Counted from the first letter of the stretch, positions 35,856 to 45,081 are shown. The stretch: 64,000 nucleotides of DNA from JAADEM01 sp965371855 (GCA_965371855.1 CBDUZZ010000004.1:36210-100209); one strand, 5' to 3'. Program-made: numbers and translations. The notes: generated by a model from the sequence alone, not told the origin.

Positions 35856-36737
35856 TTATGATTTTGCTTTGTCCAGAATGTTGATGATTTTTTCCAACTC
35901 ATCATCAGACCGGAATGGAATAACTATCTTACCGTTTCCATCTTCATTACGTTTAAACTGAATATTTGTTTTAAAAAAATCTGATAATTGTTGTTTCAGT
36001 GTCACATAATCTTCTGACAAGGAGCTTTTTTTATTCTCATCATCCTTTTCACCATTACTCTCATTCATCTTCTTCACTTCCTGCTCAACCTTCCTGACAG
36101 AAAAATCCTGTTTAATAATTTTCTCAAAAAGCTGAATCTGTATATCAGGCATGTCTATACTAATAAGAGCCCGGGCATGACCCATGGATATCTGTTTTTC
36201 ACGTAATCCAAGTTGTATTTCTGCCGGTAGTTTTAGTAGTCGTAAATAGTTTGCGATAGTTGAGCGTTTTTTCCCCACTCTTTCCGACATGCTTTCCTGC
36301 GTAAGTTTACACTCTTCTATCAGGCGCTGGTAGCTAATGGCAATTTCTATCGGATCAAGATCTTCTCTTTGAATATTCTCAACCAATGCCATTTCAAGCA
36401 TTGTGTCATCCTCGGCAATACGCACATAGGCAAGAACCGTATCTAATCCGGCAATTATTGAAGCCCTGAACCTGCGTTCCCCTGCAATAATCTGATATTT
36501 CCCATGCTTTATTTTCCTCAGGGTTAACGGCTGAATGATACCAATCTCTTTAATAGAGGATGCCAATTCATTCAGTTTCTCCTCATCAAAGCTGGTTCTT
36601 GGCTGCCACGGATTAGCTTCAATATCGGCTATATCAACCTCAATAATTGAAGCTGAAGCTTTCGAGTTTTGTCCTAAATCATTAGCATCAGTAATCAAAG
36701 CCCCTAATCCCCTTCCCAGTGCATTCTTTTTTACCAT
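35856..36737 (-). CDS. parB: Chromosome-partitioning protein ParB
   Basis: 293 aa. It starts with the typical KKNALGRGLGALITD. The CTP-binding ParB/Srx domain follows (IEANPWQPRTSFDEEKLNEL and the GERRFRA box in KYQIIAGERRFRASII), then the helix-turn-helix region LTQESMSERVGKKRSTIANY, a charged linker, and a C-terminal dimerisation domain (DDELEKIINILDKAKS). It loads onto parS as a CTP-dependent clamp and is moved by ParA. It lies 22 bp after parA in the same unit. A parS-like site is noted at 34407. Confidence 0.96.
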   Translation of the reverse strand: MVKKNALGRGLGALITDANDLGQNSKASASIIEVDIADIEANPWQPRTSFDEEKLNELASSIKEIGIIQPLTLRKIKHGKYQIIAGERRFRASIIAGLDTVLAYVRIAEDDTMLEMALVENIQREDLDPIEIAISYQRLIEECKLTQESMSERVGKKRSTIANYLRLLKLPAEIQLGLREKQISMGHARALISIDMPDIQIQLFEKIIKQDFSVRKVEQEVKKMNESNGEKDDENKKSSLSEDYVTLKQQLSDFFKTNIQFKRNEDGNGKIVIPFRSDDELEKIINILDKAKS

Positions 36738-36759
36738 TATCTTAATTCAGTTATTTCCT

Positions 36760-37527
36760 TTACATTTTATTATTCCTGAGCAACTCTTTTGCCAGGTTCA
36801 AATAACTAACCGCTCCTTTTGATGTAGCATCATACATCACCACCGCTTTTCCGAAACTGGGAGCTTCACTCAGTTTCACATTACGTGATATTAGTGTTTC
36901 AAATACCATATCCTGAAAATGACGCTGTACTTCTTCAACTACCTGATTAGATAAATTCAACCTTGAATCAAACATTGTAAGCAGAAATCCTTCAATCTCA
37001 AGATCCGTATTTAAACGACTTTGTATTATTTTTATTGTATTCAACAACTTACCCAATCCTTCCAATGCAAAATATTCACACTGTACAGGAATAATAACCG
37101 AATCAGCACCTGTAAGTGCATTTACAGTGATTAAACCCAGCGAAGGAGAACAATCTACAAATATGAAATCATAATCACTTTCCAATTTATGTAGAACCCC
37201 TCTTAAAACCTTTTCACGATTTGGCAGATTTAATATCTCAATCTCTGCACCCACAAGGTCAATATGAGAAGGTAATACACTCAATCCCTCTATCTCTGTT
37301 TTAATGACAGCTTTTTTAGGATCGATACCATCTATAATACACTCATAAATGCTATTCTCGATATTTTTCAAATCGAGCCCCAGACCTGATGTTGCATTTG
37401 CCTGAGGATCAGCATCAACAATAAGCACTTTATATTCAAGAACCGCCAGACTGGCAGCCAAATTTATTGCTGTGGTTGTTTTGCCAACTCCTCCTTTTTG
37501 ATTTGCTATAGCAATGATCTTACCCAT
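36760..37527 (-). CDS. parA: Chromosome-partitioning ATPase ParA (Soj type)
   Basis: 255 aa from the ATG at 37525-37527 (GKIIAIANQKGGVGKTTTA). An eight-codon upstream extension to 37551 has no family support. The deviant Walker A is KGGVGKTTT, Walker A' is LIVDADPQANATSGLG, and Walker B is FIFVDCSPSLGLITVNAL. The short N-terminus without a DNA-binding domain marks the chromosomal Soj/ParA class. It is the first gene of parA-parB-DUF5683-mltD, all on the minus strand with short gaps. Confidence 0.96.
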   Translation of the reverse strand: MGKIIAIANQKGGVGKTTTAINLAASLAVLEYKVLIVDADPQANATSGLGLDLKNIENSIYECIIDGIDPKKAVIKTEIEGLSVLPSHIDLVGAEIEILNLPNREKVLRGVLHKLESDYDFIFVDCSPSLGLITVNALTGADSVIIPVQCEYFALEGLGKLLNTIKIIQSRLNTDLEIEGFLLTMFDSRLNLSNQVVEEVQRHFQDMVFETLISRNVKLSEAPSFGKAVVMYDATSKGAVSYLNLAKELLRNNKM

Positions 37528-37615
37528 ATTATGATATTTATTATAGTTCAAATTAAGTGCCGCAAAATGGCATTTTTTTTCCTATTTCCAAAGTTAAACT
37601 TTTATAAAAACAATA

Positions 37616-38611
37616 CTAAATCTCGAATACTTTTTTATCCTTGCATTCTTCCAATAGAAGATTCTTATCAACCGGAACAACGCCGGGGACTTCACAAACT
37701 AATCCTCCGGCTAAATTAGCAATGCGCGCAATAACACTTGCCGGAAGTCCGGAAGCCAAACACAGGGCGCTAACACTTATAACAGTATCACCCGCACCCG
37801 AAACATCAGAGATATCTCTTATCTCGGCAGGGATGAAAGAATTCTCATCTTTGTCTGAAACAAAAACACCTTTTTCTGCCAAAGTAATCATCAGCATCCT
37901 AATGTTTTTTTCCTTTCTAAATTTTTCGGATGCACCTACTATTCCCTCCCTATCTCCTTTTCTCAGGTCAATTTTCATCCCCTCTTTAAACTCTTTAAAA
38001 TTAGGTTTGAAGAATGTTACCCCTTTGTAATCCAAAAAATTTCTTTTTTTAGGATCAACAAGGGTAGGGATACTCTTTTCATAAGCTAGGTCAACAACAC
38101 CCTTGATAAGTTCAGGCGTAATTACCCCTTTATCATAGTCCTCAAAAATTATTGCATCAATATTAAACCCGGATAACAGCAAGTTTATCCTTTTAATCAA
38201 AGAATTTGTAATGCTTTTAGTCACCGGAGAAACCATCTCCTCGTCTACCCGTAAAAGGTGATGGTTCTGGCTTATTATTCTGGTTTTTACAGTTGTTTTT
38301 CTTTGAGAAGAATATATGATTCCATCAGAAATCAACTTACGTTTGTTCATTAACTCCTCAAATATTTTCCTGTATTCGTCCTCTCCAACAACACTACACA
38401 ATATGGGAGTTGCACCAAGTGATTGAATATTCAATGCAACATTGGCTGCTCCCCCCAGCCTGTTTTCTCTTTCCGAAGTGGCAATAATAGGAACAGGTGC
38501 TTCAGGAGATATCCTGGAAACATCACCCCATAAATAGGAATCGATCATCACATCTCCAATAACCAATACATGATATTGGCTAAAAGAATCAAATATTTGT
38601 TCAGGATTCAT
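37616..38611 (-). CDS. D-glycero-beta-D-manno-heptose-7-phosphate kinase (RfaE1/HldE kinase domain)
   Basis: PfkB-family sugar kinase. The conserved start is NPEQIFDSFSQYHVLVIGDV (Met at 38611), while a 17-codon extension to 38662 is unsupported. Blocks are SRISPEAPVPIIATSERENR, LGGAANVALNIQSLGA, FEDYDKGVITPELI and the catalytic DVSGAGDTVISVSAL (about residue 270). Only the kinase domain is present; the cytidylyltransferase half of E. coli HldE is absent, so a separate HldC/RfaE2 must exist elsewhere. Role: ADP-heptose supply for LPS inner core. About 331 aa. Confidence 0.92.
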   Translation of the reverse strand: MNPEQIFDSFSQYHVLVIGDVMIDSYLWGDVSRISPEAPVPIIATSERENRLGGAANVALNIQSLGATPILCSVVGEDEYRKIFEELMNKRKLISDGIIYSSQRKTTVKTRIISQNHHLLRVDEEMVSPVTKSITNSLIKRINLLLSGFNIDAIIFEDYDKGVITPELIKGVVDLAYEKSIPTLVDPKKRNFLDYKGVTFFKPNFKEFKEGMKIDLRKGDREGIVGASEKFRKEKNIRMLMITLAEKGVFVSDKDENSFIPAEIRDISDVSGAGDTVISVSALCLASGLPASVIARIANLAGGLVCEVPGVVPVDKNLLLEECKDKKVFEI

Positions 38612-38671
38612 ATATGATACTTTACTGCTATTTTGGCTCAAAGATAAAAAAAAATGACACAACAGTTTTTT

Positions 38672-38695
38672 GGCTAAATATTATTTTGATGTGCT
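38672..38695 (+). repeat. Dispersed 24-bp repeat, copy 1
   Basis: Begins GGCTAAATATTATTTTGA and continues TGTGCT; it matches copy 2 at 54764-54787 at 23 of 24 positions, same orientation. It lies in a non-coding gap, about 60 bases from the stop of the SRAP gene. Confidence 0.7.
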
Positions 38696-38754
38696 TACTT
38701 TTGTTTATTATACTTTTAATGCCATTTTTAAGCAAGGTCGTTTGCATGGACAAC

Positions 38755-39375
38755 TCATCGCTTCTTCCTGTTCCCCATCCCCTGTAGCTTCAGGTCTTTA
38801 GTAATAACTATGTCATCTTTATCAGTAGTCAGTCGTTCACCAACCGGCACAAGAACTTCCCGTTCCTTATTCTTAGGATTCTTAATTTTCACAGAAACAG
38901 GGAATGCCTCCAGAAACTCCCCGGGGTAAGGTTTAAGATATCGCAAAACATCAACAAGTGGAAGTTTGCTATCAAGCCATTTCCTCTCTTTCACATAAGG
39001 TTTGTTTAACTTCTCCTTCTCCGAACCTTCTACAAATGCATTAGCAATAACAATACAACGCTGTGAGCGTATAGGTTTACGAAATGACGGTTTCATAATT
39101 ATTCCTTTCTTGCCTCGGAATTCAGGACTATTCTCTTTGTTTGCATCCCCCTCACTCCGTGCATTGAAAATATACATTGGCTTTTTTGCCCATGAGGGAG
39201 TCATCCCAAAACGATATCGGGAAAACTCATTAGACGTGGAGCTGGAAATTACATAAGCATAATCGCCGGGAGCAACATTGTATGAAGAGTGCAAATCCTC
39301 TCCCTCAGCAACCGAAATTCCGTATGTTGATTCCAGCTTTCTGATATTTATTACCTGAACGAATCTGCCACACAT
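38755..39375 (-). CDS. SRAP (YedK/HMCES) protein with a large in-frame internal deletion
   Basis: SRAP proteins crosslink to abasic sites in single-stranded DNA through Cys2. The mature start MCGRF is intact, with the Asn/Arg box IFNARSEG (70-76) and the Glu box NAFVEGS (Glu116). After KPYV (125-128) the sequence jumps straight to the C-terminal block ERKWLDSKLPLVDVLRYLKP. The usual ~50 residues between, including the FAG.W strand and the H-x-RMPVIL motif with the second catalytic residue (His160 in E. coli YedK), are absent. The frame is uninterrupted and the product is 206 aa versus about 250 in related proteins. It can probably still bind, and perhaps crosslink, but reversal may be lost. 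Confidence 0.88.
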   Translation of the reverse strand: MCGRFVQVINIRKLESTYGISVAEGEDLHSSYNVAPGDYAYVISSSTSNEFSRYRFGMTPSWAKKPMYIFNARSEGDANKENSPEFRGKKGIIMKPSFRKPIRSQRCIVIANAFVEGSEKEKLNKPYVKERKWLDSKLPLVDVLRYLKPYPGEFLEAFPVSVKIKNPKNKEREVLVPVGERLTTDKDDIVITKDLKLQGMGNRKKR

Positions 39376-39594
39376 TAGAGTTTAGATTTGTAAGTTTTCC
39401 GGCTTAATTCAGCAAATTTATTTATTGCAAATTAGCTGTTTAAACATTAATCAAAGATATAATTTTTCACTTTTCCGATTTGTTTATTTTCCTTAAAAAA
39501 ACAACCGATTATCACTTTTATAAATGAAAAACTCCGGTTTTGTTAATTTTGTGGTTATTTTTGGCATTTGAAAGATATTCACAGTATTATAGAT

Positions 39595-40038
39595 ATGGAT
39601 AAATCGGAAAAACAATATCGACTTGACCAGCGTTATCTTGCCATGGCACGAATATGGTCGCATAACTCATACTGTAAACGACGACAGGTTGGAGCTTTGA
39701 TTGTAAAGAATAAAATGATAATCAGTGACGGTTACAATGGTACACCTTCAGGTTTTGAAAATGAGTGTGAAGATGCAAACAACAAAACTAAATCGTATGT
39801 TTTACATGCTGAAGCTAATGCAATAACAAAAGTTGCCCATTCAAACAACAGTTCCGACGGGGCTACACTGTACGTTACATCATCACCTTGCATTGAATGT
39901 GCAAAACTGATAATTCAGGCAGGCATAAAAAGAGTTGTATTTTCAGAAAAATACCATAATGTAGAAGGCGTTGAATTACTTAATCGTGCTAATATTGAAG
40001 TTGCACATATAAAAGAAGAGATAATTATAAAAGAATAA
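39595..40038 (+). CDS. dCMP/cytidine deaminase family protein (ComEB-like)
   Basis: Zinc deaminase expected to convert dCMP to dUMP for thymidylate synthesis. Zinc and catalytic motifs are LHAEANAITK (His, Glu) and TSSPCIECAKLI (two Cys). YCKRRQVGALIVKNKMIISD is the family N-terminal block. An upstream TTG at 39568 would add nine residues, but ATG 39595 (MDKSEKQYRLDQRYLAMA) fits homologues better. About 147 aa. The next gene begins 4 bases after the stop, so the two are cotranscribed. Confidence 0.92.
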   Translation: MDKSEKQYRLDQRYLAMARIWSHNSYCKRRQVGALIVKNKMIISDGYNGTPSGFENECEDANNKTKSYVLHAEANAITKVAHSNNSSDGATLYVTSSPCIECAKLIIQAGIKRVVFSEKYHNVEGVELLNRANIEVAHIKEEIIIKE

Positions 40039-40042
40039 CAAC

Positions 40043-41668
40043 ATGACAAATACAGGAAATAAGAGACATTCATTTATGCCTCTGATTTTTGCTTTACTTT
40101 TAGTTGCCGGTATTTTTATCGGGCGATACATTTTTTCAGCACAAGGCACAGGCAGCGGAAATTCATTGTTGATATATCCTCAAACTGATAAGGTAAAAGC
40201 CATTCTAAATTTAATAAAAGAAGAGTATGTTGACACCATTGATATAAATGAACTCGAAGAAAAAGTCATTCCGCACATTGTTGAAAATCTTGACCCTCAT
40301 TCAATGTATATTCCTGCAAAGAATCTGGCAGAGGTAAATGAGGAGCTTGAAGGGAATTTCGGCGGTATAGGCGTACAGTTCAGCATACAAAATGATACAG
40401 TCATAGTAGTAGCTGTTATTTCCGGCGGACCATCAGAAAAGCTGGGCATCCTCCCCGGAGACCGCATCATTAAAGTTAATGACACAATTATTGCCGGCAT
40501 CAATATCAATAATAATGGTGTAATGCATAAGTTGAGAGGCAAGATGGGGACGAAAGTTAAGGTTGGTATATTACGGCGAAATATTAGCGACCTGATTGAT
40601 TTTAACATTACCCGGGGTGAGATACCCCTTACCAGTGTTGATGTAGCTTATAAAATAAATGATAAAACGGGTTATGTTAAAATTGACCGTTTTGCACAAA
40701 ACACTTATCAGGAATTCATTACTGCTCTTGCCCAATTAAAAGAGGAAAACTGTAAAAATATAATTGTTGATTTACGAAACAACTCCGGAGGTTTGCTTGA
40801 TGTTGCATTCAGCATTACAAACGAGTTTTTAAAACGTAACGAACTAATCTTTTACACTCAGGGAAAATCACAACCAAGACGTGAAGTAAAAGCAAATGGG
40901 ATAGGCACATGTCAGGATACGAAAGTTATTGTGCTTATTAATGAGTTTTCAGCATCTGCAAGTGAAATTTTTGCCGGTGCTATTCAGGATAACGACAGAG
41001 GATTGATACTGGGACGTCGCAGTTTTGGCAAAGGCTTGGTACAAAGTCAAATCCCATTACCTGATGGGTCAGCTTTACGCTTAACGATTGCAAGATATTA
41101 CACCCCGAGTGGCAGAAGCATTCAAAAACCATATACAATTGGAAATACAGAAGATTACTACAAAGATATTATGCAAAGATATGAGCATGGTGAATTCTTT
41201 GAAAAGGATAGTGTAGTACAAAACGACACACTTAAGTATTACACAAAATCAGGCAGGGTTGTATACGGTGGTGGTGGTATTATGCCTGATATATTTGTGC
41301 CAAGAGATACAACTCTCTATACCAATCTTTATTATAACCTGCGGGCAAACGGTTTTGTATATCAGTTTGCGCTTAAATATGCTGATGAAAACCGTACTAT
41401 CCTAAAGAATTATCAGAATGCAGACTCCATTTTGAAATATCTTAACAAGCAACCTGTTACTGAAAAGTTTATTAAATTTGTAAAAAGCAAAAAGATAAAA
41501 ATAGATCAAAAACAATTACTGAAGTCTAAACCATTACTTGACATTGAATTGAAGGCTTACATTGCCCGTAACACGATTGACAACAGAGGATTTTATCCAA
41601 TCATTCATAAAGTTGATAATGTGCTTCAAAGAGCTGTTGAAGAGATGGAAAAGGATTTCCCATTTTGA
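40043..41668 (+). CDS. S41 family C-terminal processing peptidase (CtpA/Prc type)
   Basis: 541 aa. An N-terminal membrane anchor (FALLLVAGIFIGRYIFSA, residues ~14-31) places it in the periplasm. A PDZ domain spans about 85-175 (GGIGVQFSIQNDTVIVVAVI, GDRIIKVNDTIIAGI). The S41 core has IIVDLRNNSGGLLDVAF, the nucleophile Ser in LINEFSASASEIFAGAIQD and the Lys in GRRSFGKGLVQSQIPL. The long C-terminal extension is usual in Bacteroidota. It is downstream of the dCMP deaminase (4-bp gap) and followed by DUF4834 and nadB. Confidence 0.95.
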   Translation: MTNTGNKRHSFMPLIFALLLVAGIFIGRYIFSAQGTGSGNSLLIYPQTDKVKAILNLIKEEYVDTIDINELEEKVIPHIVENLDPHSMYIPAKNLAEVNEELEGNFGGIGVQFSIQNDTVIVVAVISGGPSEKLGILPGDRIIKVNDTIIAGININNNGVMHKLRGKMGTKVKVGILRRNISDLIDFNITRGEIPLTSVDVAYKINDKTGYVKIDRFAQNTYQEFITALAQLKEENCKNIIVDLRNNSGGLLDVAFSITNEFLKRNELIFYTQGKSQPRREVKANGIGTCQDTKVIVLINEFSASASEIFAGAIQDNDRGLILGRRSFGKGLVQSQIPLPDGSALRLTIARYYTPSGRSIQKPYTIGNTEDYYKDIMQRYEHGEFFEKDSVVQNDTLKYYTKSGRVVYGGGGIMPDIFVPRDTTLYTNLYYNLRANGFVYQFALKYADENRTILKNYQNADSILKYLNKQPVTEKFIKFVKSKKIKIDQKQLLKSKPLLDIELKAYIARNTIDNRGFYPIIHKVDNVLQRAVEEMEKDFPF

Positions 41669-41733
41669 TCTGGTTAAAAAAGGTTATTAAATCATTTCGG
41701 ATTATTTAACCGCAGTATAAATTAGATACAACA

Positions 41734-42000
41734 ATGTTAGTAGGATTTTTCAGAACAGTTTTTTTTATCATACTATTCTATTACCTTTTCAAGTTAATAG
41801 GCAGATATGTATTACCTTTTCTTTTAAAAAAAGGCGTAGAGAATATGCAAAAGAAACAACAGGAGCAGTTTGACAGGCATCATGAACAGGAGAGAAAAAG
41901 AGAAGGTGAAGTAACAATAAAGCAGAATCGGAAATCTAAAAACTCCGGGAAAGAGAATAATACGGATGGTGAATTTATAGATTTTGAAGAGATAAACTAA
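41734..42000 (+). CDS. DUF4834 family small membrane protein
   Basis: 88 aa. One N-terminal membrane helix (FFRTVFFIILFYYLFKLIG) is followed by a highly charged cytoplasmic tail (QKKQQEQFDRHHEQERKREG) ending in GEFIDFEEIN. This length, layout and acidic terminal motif match DUF4834, found only in Bacteroidota. Function unknown. Its TAA shares one base with the ATG of nadB. Confidence 0.85.
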   Translation: MLVGFFRTVFFIILFYYLFKLIGRYVLPFLLKKGVENMQKKQQEQFDRHHEQERKREGEVTIKQNRKSKNSGKENNTDGEFIDFEEIN

Positions 42001-43571
42001 TGATGAGTAGAGAATTTGATTTTCTGATTATAGGTTCAGGGATAGCCGGATTAAGTTATGCGCTTAAGGTTGCTGATGCAGGAAGTGTTGCTGTTGTAAC
42101 CAAATCCGAACTTAGAGAAACAAACACCTCCCGCGCCCAGGGTGGGATTGCTACAGTCATTTATGAACCTGACACTTACGAGAAACACATTCATGACACT
42201 CTGATTGCAGGTGATGGCCTATGTAATGTTGATGTGGTAAAAAAAGTAGTAAAAGAAGCCCCTGCACAAATAGAAGAACTTATCAAATGGGGTACTAAGT
42301 TTGATATTGACGAGCAAGGGAAATACTCTTTACATAAAGAGGGTGGTCATTCCGAAAAACGTGTTTTACACCATAAGGACAATACCGGTTTTGAGATTCA
42401 ACGGGCATTGATTGAGCAGGTACGTTCTCAATCAAACATACAAATATTTGAATCCCATTTTGCCATTGATATTATTACAAGACACCATTTGGGGCACGTA
42501 ACCGAAAGATGGATGACCGACATTGAGTGTTTCGGTGCCTATATATTAAACCTTAAAACCAATCAGGTAGAAACATTTCTGGCCAAAACCACGATGATGG
42601 CTACAGGTGGTATTGGGAATATTTATCAAACAACAACCAATCCACCAATTGCTACAGGAGATGGCATCGCTATGGTGTACCGGGCTAAAGGGATAATTGA
42701 GAATATGGAATTTATTCAGTTTCATCCTACTTCTTTATACAATCCCAACGAAAACCCTTCATTCCTGATTACTGAGGCACTCAGGGGATACGGAGCTATT
42801 TTGAGGCGCAAAGACGGTAAAAAGTTCATGCACAAATATGATGAACGTGAATGCATGGCTCCACGTGATATTGTTGCCCGTGCTATCGACAATGAGTTAA
42901 AAAACACCGGTGACGAATATGTATATCTGGATGTCACCCATAAGAATCCTGAAAAAACAAAAACAGAATTCCCCAATATCTATAAAAAATGTCTTAGTAT
43001 CAGTATTGATATTACAAAAGATATGATACCTGTTGTTCCTGCAGCTCATTACGTTTGTGGAGGCATTAAAGTTGACATGAATGCACGCACATCAATAAAA
43101 AATCTTTATGCTGCAGGCGAATGCAGTTCAACAGGCCTGCACGGGGCAAACAGGCTTGCATCCAACTCTCTAATTGAAGCAGTGGTATATGCTGACTCTG
43201 CAGTAAAAGATGCCATACAAATAACCGCATCAAGCTCGTTCAAAAAAGGTATACCCGACTGGAATGATGAAGGAACCTCCCATCCTGAAGAGATGATACT
43301 TATCACTCAAAGCAATAAAGAAGTTGAACAAATAATGAGCTCTTATGTTGGCATTGTCCGTTCAAACCTTCGTTTAAAAAGGGCTTTAGACCGGTTGGAA
43401 ATACTATATTGCGAAACAGAAGTATTGTTTGACACCTCTGTTGTTTCAATGAAGCTTTGTGAATTGAGAAATGAAATAAATCTGGGATATCTGATAATAC
43501 GCATGGCTCAGAAACGTAAAGAGAGCCGCGGATTACATTATACTATTGACTATCCTAAGAAATTAAAATAA
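42000..43571 (+). CDS. nadB: L-aspartate oxidase
   Basis: First enzyme of de novo NAD synthesis: FAD-dependent oxidation of aspartate to iminoaspartate. N-terminal dinucleotide fold FLIIGSGIAGLSYALKVAD; the FAD/flavin block TNTSRAQGGIATVI; substrate and catalytic region GGHSEKRVLHHKDNTGFEIQ; FIQFHPTSLYNP, YVCGGIKVDMNARTSIKNLY and CSSTGLHGANRLASNSLIEA. The C-terminal helical domain is complete. 523 aa is normal. No nadA or nadC lies nearby. The start codon overlaps the previous stop by one base. Confidence 0.97.
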   Translation: MMSREFDFLIIGSGIAGLSYALKVADAGSVAVVTKSELRETNTSRAQGGIATVIYEPDTYEKHIHDTLIAGDGLCNVDVVKKVVKEAPAQIEELIKWGTKFDIDEQGKYSLHKEGGHSEKRVLHHKDNTGFEIQRALIEQVRSQSNIQIFESHFAIDIITRHHLGHVTERWMTDIECFGAYILNLKTNQVETFLAKTTMMATGGIGNIYQTTTNPPIATGDGIAMVYRAKGIIENMEFIQFHPTSLYNPNENPSFLITEALRGYGAILRRKDGKKFMHKYDERECMAPRDIVARAIDNELKNTGDEYVYLDVTHKNPEKTKTEFPNIYKKCLSISIDITKDMIPVVPAAHYVCGGIKVDMNARTSIKNLYAAGECSSTGLHGANRLASNSLIEAVVYADSAVKDAIQITASSSFKKGIPDWNDEGTSHPEEMILITQSNKEVEQIMSSYVGIVRSNLRLKRALDRLEILYCETEVLFDTSVVSMKLCELRNEINLGYLIIRMAQKRKESRGLHYTIDYPKKLK

Positions 43572-43578
43572 TTTTTTT

Positions 43579-44490
43579 TTGAAAAAAGGAATTGTCATAA
43601 AATCAACAGGAAGTTGGTATCTGGTAAAACAGGACGACGGAACTGAGGTGAACTGCAAAATAAGGGGTAAATTACGACTGGATGATATAAAAAGTACTAA
43701 CCCTGTTGCGGTGGGAGATGTTGTATTGCTTGATGAAGAGGATGTAATTGTAGATATCGAACAACGTAAAAACTATATTGTCAGAAAGTCTTCTAACCTG
43801 TCAAAACAATCTCATATTATTGCTGCTAATGTTGATCAGGCTATACTGGTAGTAACAATTAACTATCCGGTAACAACAACCGTTTTTATTGACCGTTTTC
43901 TTGCTGCTGCAGAGGCATATCGTATTCCTGTATCCATTATTTTCAACAAAACAGACAGATATAGCCAAGAGCAATTGAAAGATGTTGATGAGCTTTGTGC
44001 TATTTATGAAAAAATAAACTACCCGACATATAGCATTTCGGCAAAAGAAGACGACGGGTTCAATAATATCATTGAGTTACTTAAAGATAAAACAACGGTA
44101 ATTGCTGGTCATTCCGGTGTTGGAAAGTCTACATTGATAAACAGGTTGCAACCCGGAATAAAACTAAAAACAACCGAAATATCTGATGCCCATCAAACAG
44201 GAAAACACACTACTACTTTTGCCGAAATGCATATATTAAGTTTTGGCGGTTATATTATTGACACTCCCGGCATTAGTGGTTTTGGCCTATACCAAACAGA
44301 AAAAAATGAATTGTACCACTTTTTCAGGGAGCTGTTTATCATTTCTAAAAATTGCCGCTATAACAACTGCATGCATATAAATGAACCGGGTTGTGCAGTA
44401 AAAGAGGCAGTGCAAAACGGTGAAATAGCATTCTCAAGATATAACAGTTATCTGAATATGTATTTGGATGACAACAGCAAATATCGCTAA
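43579..44490 (+). CDS. rsgA: Ribosome small-subunit biogenesis GTPase RsgA
   Basis: Circularly permuted GTPase acting in late 30S maturation. The N-terminal OB-fold begins KKGIVIKSTGSWYLVKQDDG. G-motifs appear in permuted order: G4 IIFNKTDRY, then G1 AGHSGVGKSTLINRL, then G3 DTPGISGFG. The C-terminal zinc knuckle is CRYNNCMHINEPGC. 303 aa. Translation starts at TTG (43579-43581), preceded by a T-run and 7 bases from the nadB stop; no ATG is available before the OB-fold. Confidence 0.96.
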   Translation: MKKGIVIKSTGSWYLVKQDDGTEVNCKIRGKLRLDDIKSTNPVAVGDVVLLDEEDVIVDIEQRKNYIVRKSSNLSKQSHIIAANVDQAILVVTINYPVTTTVFIDRFLAAAEAYRIPVSIIFNKTDRYSQEQLKDVDELCAIYEKINYPTYSISAKEDDGFNNIIELLKDKTTVIAGHSGVGKSTLINRLQPGIKLKTTEISDAHQTGKHTTTFAEMHILSFGGYIIDTPGISGFGLYQTEKNELYHFFRELFIISKNCRYNNCMHINEPGCAVKEAVQNGEIAFSRYNSYLNMYLDDNSKYR

Positions 44491-44559
44491 CCAATCCGAG
44501 AATACATACAAGAGATAATTTGGGCTCATCCGAATAATGCATAGTTGTCTTAATATTTC

Positions 44560-44701
44560 GGTACTCTGTACCTTATAAACCGTATTTGATTACTATTTCT
44601 ACAAAGATTTTGGCGGCTCTGCCGCTATATTTATCAGGTGCAGAGCACCTCAAACATTTGTAGAGATATTGTATAAAAGTTTTAATAAGGTGCAGAGCAC
44701 C
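44560..44701. repeat. REP/BIME-like cluster of four short hairpins
   Basis: Hairpins with 3-base loops: GGTAC-TCT-GTACC (44560-44572), GCGGC-TCT-GCCGC (44613-44625), GGTGC-AGA-GCACC (44638-44649) and the same again (44689-44701). Stems differ by compensatory changes. The first two carry loop TCT and the last two its complement AGA, so they lie in opposite orientations. A head motif CTACAAA (44600-44606) before hairpin 2 is matched inverted by TTTGTAG (44657-44663) after hairpin 3. Otherwise the 44491-45081 spacer holds only the palindrome at 44880 and no gene. Confidence 0.75.
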
Positions 44702-44879
44702 GTAATGCTATCTTTTGTTTCATCAAATAACACAAGTTATAAGCCAATAATCAAAGTTTACCTATGCATTTTTCTGAAGAACCATAATTTATATCGGGAT
44801 AGGAATAATTTACCCTATTTTCAAACATTATCAATTATTATCCGTATCACATTTGATAAGCAAAGCTAATAAACCCAAA

Positions 44880-44918
44880 CTATGCATTAGGAATATTGGT
44901 AATATTCCTAATGCATAG
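44880..44918. repeat. 18-bp perfect inverted repeat with 3-base spacer
   Basis: CTATGCATTAGGAATATT (44880-44897), spacer GGT, then its exact reverse complement (44901-44918). No T-run follows on either strand, so it is not an intrinsic terminator. It could be a regulator site for the hybrid kinase gene at 45082 or a mobile hairpin. ATAATGCATAG at 44534-44544 repeats part of an arm. Confidence 0.85.
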
Positions 44919-45081
44919 CGATAAAGAAATACATACATTTTGGATAAAAACCAAAATGGTGTATTTCTAAATCGGGGTTAACCCTTACTAAATGCAGATA
45001 GTTCGTTATTTCATAACTCCTACTGCATAAGTCGGGATAAACAACAGCATTAAAATTGTTTTAACGGATGGTAACCAACAA

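Noticed and set aside
36535..36822. 95-aa plus-strand frame across the parA-parB junction
   Set aside because: Overlaps two well-supported genes on the other strand and shows no recognisable motif.
42853..42868. Second parS-like site around CACGTG in nadB
   Set aside because: Only the hexamer core matches; the flanks do not fit the consensus.
44669..44869. 66-aa plus-strand frame in the REP-rich spacer
   Set aside because: It begins within a hairpin repeat and its translation looks like AT-rich non-coding DNA.
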